Assembly: GCA_020851015.1 (NCBI GenBank)
Contig: JADZDN010000111.1
Span: forward strand, 1-18,454
Origin: Alphaproteobacteria bacterium
GTDB taxonomy: Bacteria > Pseudomonadota > Alphaproteobacteria > JAEULC01
Direction: 5' to 3'
DNA: 18,454 nucleotides
Below are positions 16,843 to 18,454 of this stretch, in pieces. Both the position numbers and the translations under genes were made by a program. The notes below the pieces were generated by a model. The model saw only the letters and a program-made list of their open reading frames with translations. It did not search any database and was not told the origin of the DNA. Numbering within the stretch: the stretch's first letter is position 1; every line of letters begins with the position of its first letter.

Positions 16843-18454
16843 TTGGTACGGCGAGCGACGCTGTTCGCGGCGAGCCTGATGCTGGCGGCATGTACCGCGG
16901 GTCCGGTTCGCGAAGTCAGCGAGATACCGGAAGCCTCGGTCATTCCGCCTGGCGTTGCCCAGGCCGGCAGCCAGCGCGCCCCGCTGCCGGGCACCAATCC
17001 GCGGCCGCGCGGTGACCAGGCCGGTAGCCGCGTCATCACGCCGCCGATGATCGACGAGCTTTACCTCGGGGGCGGCAAGCCGATCGACGCCAAGGGCGCG
17101 CAGCCCGCGCGCGGGCCGAAATCGGTCGGCGACATCACGCTCGATTTAAAGGATGCGGACATCCAGGAGGTGGCGCGCGTCATCCTGGGCGACTTGATGA
17201 AGGCGAACTACGTGATCGACCCGGATGTCAGCGGCGCGATCACCTTGCAGACCGGCAAGCCGATCAACCGCACGGCGCTGCTGCCCGCGCTGGAGGCGGC
17301 GCTGGAGGGACGCGGCGCGCGGGTCGTCACCTTCGGCAACATCTATCGCGTGACCAAGAATCCCGGCGTGTCGGCGATCGCCGCCGGCGGCATCACCGTC
17401 GGCCCCAAGACGATCCCCGACGGCGCGGGTCTCAAGATCTTTCCGCTCGAGTACATCAATGCCGAGGAGATGACCAAGATCCTGCAGCCCATGCTGCCCG
17501 AAGGGTCGATCGTCGCCACCGATCCCGAGCGCAACCTGGTGATGGTGGCCGCCACCGGTCCGATGCTGGCGCTGGCTTCGGGGACCGTGAACATCTTCGA
17601 CGTCGACCAGATGGCCGGCCAGACCGTGCTGCTGACCTCGCTCGAGTATGTCGACGCGCAGACGATGGTGGCGGAGCTCGAGGGCGTGTTCGCCTCGGGC
17701 GGCAAGGGCGGCCCGCGCGGCCCCGTGAAGTTCATGGCGATCGACCGGCTGAACGCGGTCATGGTGATCTCGCGCCAGGTCCGCTACATCGAGGAGGCGC
17801 GGCACTGGATCTACCGCCTGGACCGCACGCGCAGCGCCAACGAGAACCGGCTGTTCGTCTACTACGTGCAGAACGGGCGGGCGGGAGACCTCGCCAAGAC
17901 GCTGCGCAGCATCTTCGCCGAGGGCAACGCGGTCGAGGCGTCGGCGTCGTCGGAAGGTGGGCAGAGCCGCACGATCCGCCGGCCCAACGTGGTGCGCACC
18001 GAGGGCGACTATCCGCGCACCCCGACCACCAACAGCCCGCAGCCGACCCAGGGCCGGCCGTCGCAGGCCGCGGCCGGCCAGGCCTCCAGCGCCACGCCGT
18101 CGACGCCGTCGACCGCGCTGCTGCCGAACCAGAGCAACGCGGGCGAATCCTCGCTGCTCGCGCGCAATCAGCAGGCCAATGCCGCGCCGGGCGGCGGCAC
18201 AACCGGCGCCGGCGGCGCGGCGCCTGGGCGCTTGAGCGCGGGCGTGCGCATCACCGCCGACGACAAGAACAACGCGCTCTTGATCGCCGCGACGCCGAAG
18301 GACTTCGACCTGATCCAGGACGTGCTGGACAAGCTCGACCTGGTGCCGCTGCAGGTGCTGGTCGAGGCGACGATCTTCGAGGTCACGCTGCGCGACCAGC
18401 TCAAGTACGGGCTGCAATACCTCATCAGCAACGGCGGCCTGGGCTTCGCCAAGG
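16843..18454 (+). CDS. gspD: T2SS secretin GspD, probable lipoprotein, 3' end missing
   Basis: GspD forms the outer-membrane channel. The frame is open to the window end (537 residues seen). An in-frame stop at 16825-16827 and GGGGAGG 9 bases upstream point to a TTG start at 16843; no ATG or GTG gives a usable signal. The N-terminus MVRRATLFAASLMLAAC is a lipoprotein signal with lipobox LAAC (Cys17). Next come a Pro/Gly-rich linker, then N0 (97-170, ITLDLKDADIQEVARVIL), N1 (196-256), N2 (261-327) and N3 (337-500). N3 is interrupted by a Ser/Thr/Pro/Gln/Gly-rich insert of about 105 residues (362-466). The secretin core begins at about 501 (PLQVLVEATIFEVTL). A lipidated N-terminus suggests self-piloting, as in the Pseudomonas Hxc liposecretin. 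A usual C-terminal pilotin-binding S-domain cannot be checked here. Confidence 0.92.
   Translation, partial: MVRRATLFAASLMLAACTAGPVREVSEIPEASVIPPGVAQAGSQRAPLPGTNPRPRGDQAGSRVITPPMIDELYLGGGKPIDAKGAQPARGPKSVGDITLDLKDADIQEVARVILGDLMKANYVIDPDVSGAITLQTGKPINRTALLPALEAALEGRGARVVTFGNIYRVTKNPGVSAIAAGGITVGPKTIPDGAGLKIFPLEYINAEEMTKILQPMLPEGSIVATDPERNLVMVAATGPMLALASGTVNIFDVDQMAGQTVLLTSLEYVDAQTMVAELEGVFASGGKGGPRGPVKFMAIDRLNAVMVISRQVRYIEEARHWIYRLDRTRSANENRLFVYYVQNGRAGDLAKTLRSIFAEGNAVEASASSEGGQSRTIRRPNVVRTEGDYPRTPTTNSPQPTQGRPSQAAAGQASSATPSTPSTALLPNQSNAGESSLLARNQQANAAPGGGTTGAGGAAPGRLSAGVRITADDKNNALLIAATPKDFDLIQDVLDKLDLVPLQVLVEATIFEVTLRDQLKYGLQYLISNGGLGFAK

Noticed and set aside
16610..16879. An 89-codon frame running through the gspC/N-gspD gap
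   Set aside because: Its start lies inside the upstream gene and its end inside gspD. There is no Shine-Dalgarno and no recognisable protein, and composition shifts abruptly along it.

Overview
This window comes from a high-GC proteobacterium. It is most likely an alphaproteobacterium, judged from the GC-rich codon use, the PilN-like GspL with a PilO-like GspM, and the compact HR-domain GspC/GspN protein; the sequence gives no closer placement. The window falls into two functional blocks separated by a short divergent control region.

Block 1 (1-6810) is a redox block. A C-terminal part of an outer-membrane beta-barrel protein (1-1178, open at the 5' edge) is followed after 10 bases by a 1271-residue exported protein with ten CxxCH haem-binding motifs and a C-terminal beta-propeller made of LVIVD-type repeats (1189-5004). 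Facing them is a second exported multihaem protein of the cytochrome c554 type, with four CxxCH motifs and one CX4CH motif (6810-5449, minus strand). Between the convergent genes, 5005-5448 holds only a short reading frame resembling the hairpin tip of a methyl-accepting chemotaxis protein, probably a remnant, and a GC-rich inverted repeat.

Block 2 (6907-18454) is a nearly complete type II secretion (T2SS) locus on the plus strand. The order is prepilin peptidase gspO, ATPase gspE, platform protein gspF, major pseudopilin gspG, minor pseudopilins gspH, gspI, gspJ and gspK, gspL, gspM, a small HR-domain protein (gspC/gspN role), and the secretin gspD, which runs off the 3' edge. From gspH to the HR-domain gene most neighbours overlap by a few bases, so this stretch is a tight operon. 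gspD is set apart by a 192-base, AT-richer gap with a candidate promoter. It appears to start at TTG and encodes a lipoprotein signal, which suggests a self-piloting liposecretin.

The most unusual features are: a GspF with about 280 extra Ala/Pro/Glu-rich residues between its short N-terminal segment and its first membrane-platform domain, including a 15-bp tandem repeat; the fusion of a decahaem cytochrome with an LVIVD propeller beside an outer-membrane barrel; and the placement of these redox genes next to the secretion machine. In metal-reducing bacteria T2SS delivers outer-surface multihaem cytochromes. A plausible but untested reading is that this locus encodes an extracellular electron-transfer module (barrel, large surface cytochrome, periplasmic pentahaem carrier) together with the machinery that exports it.
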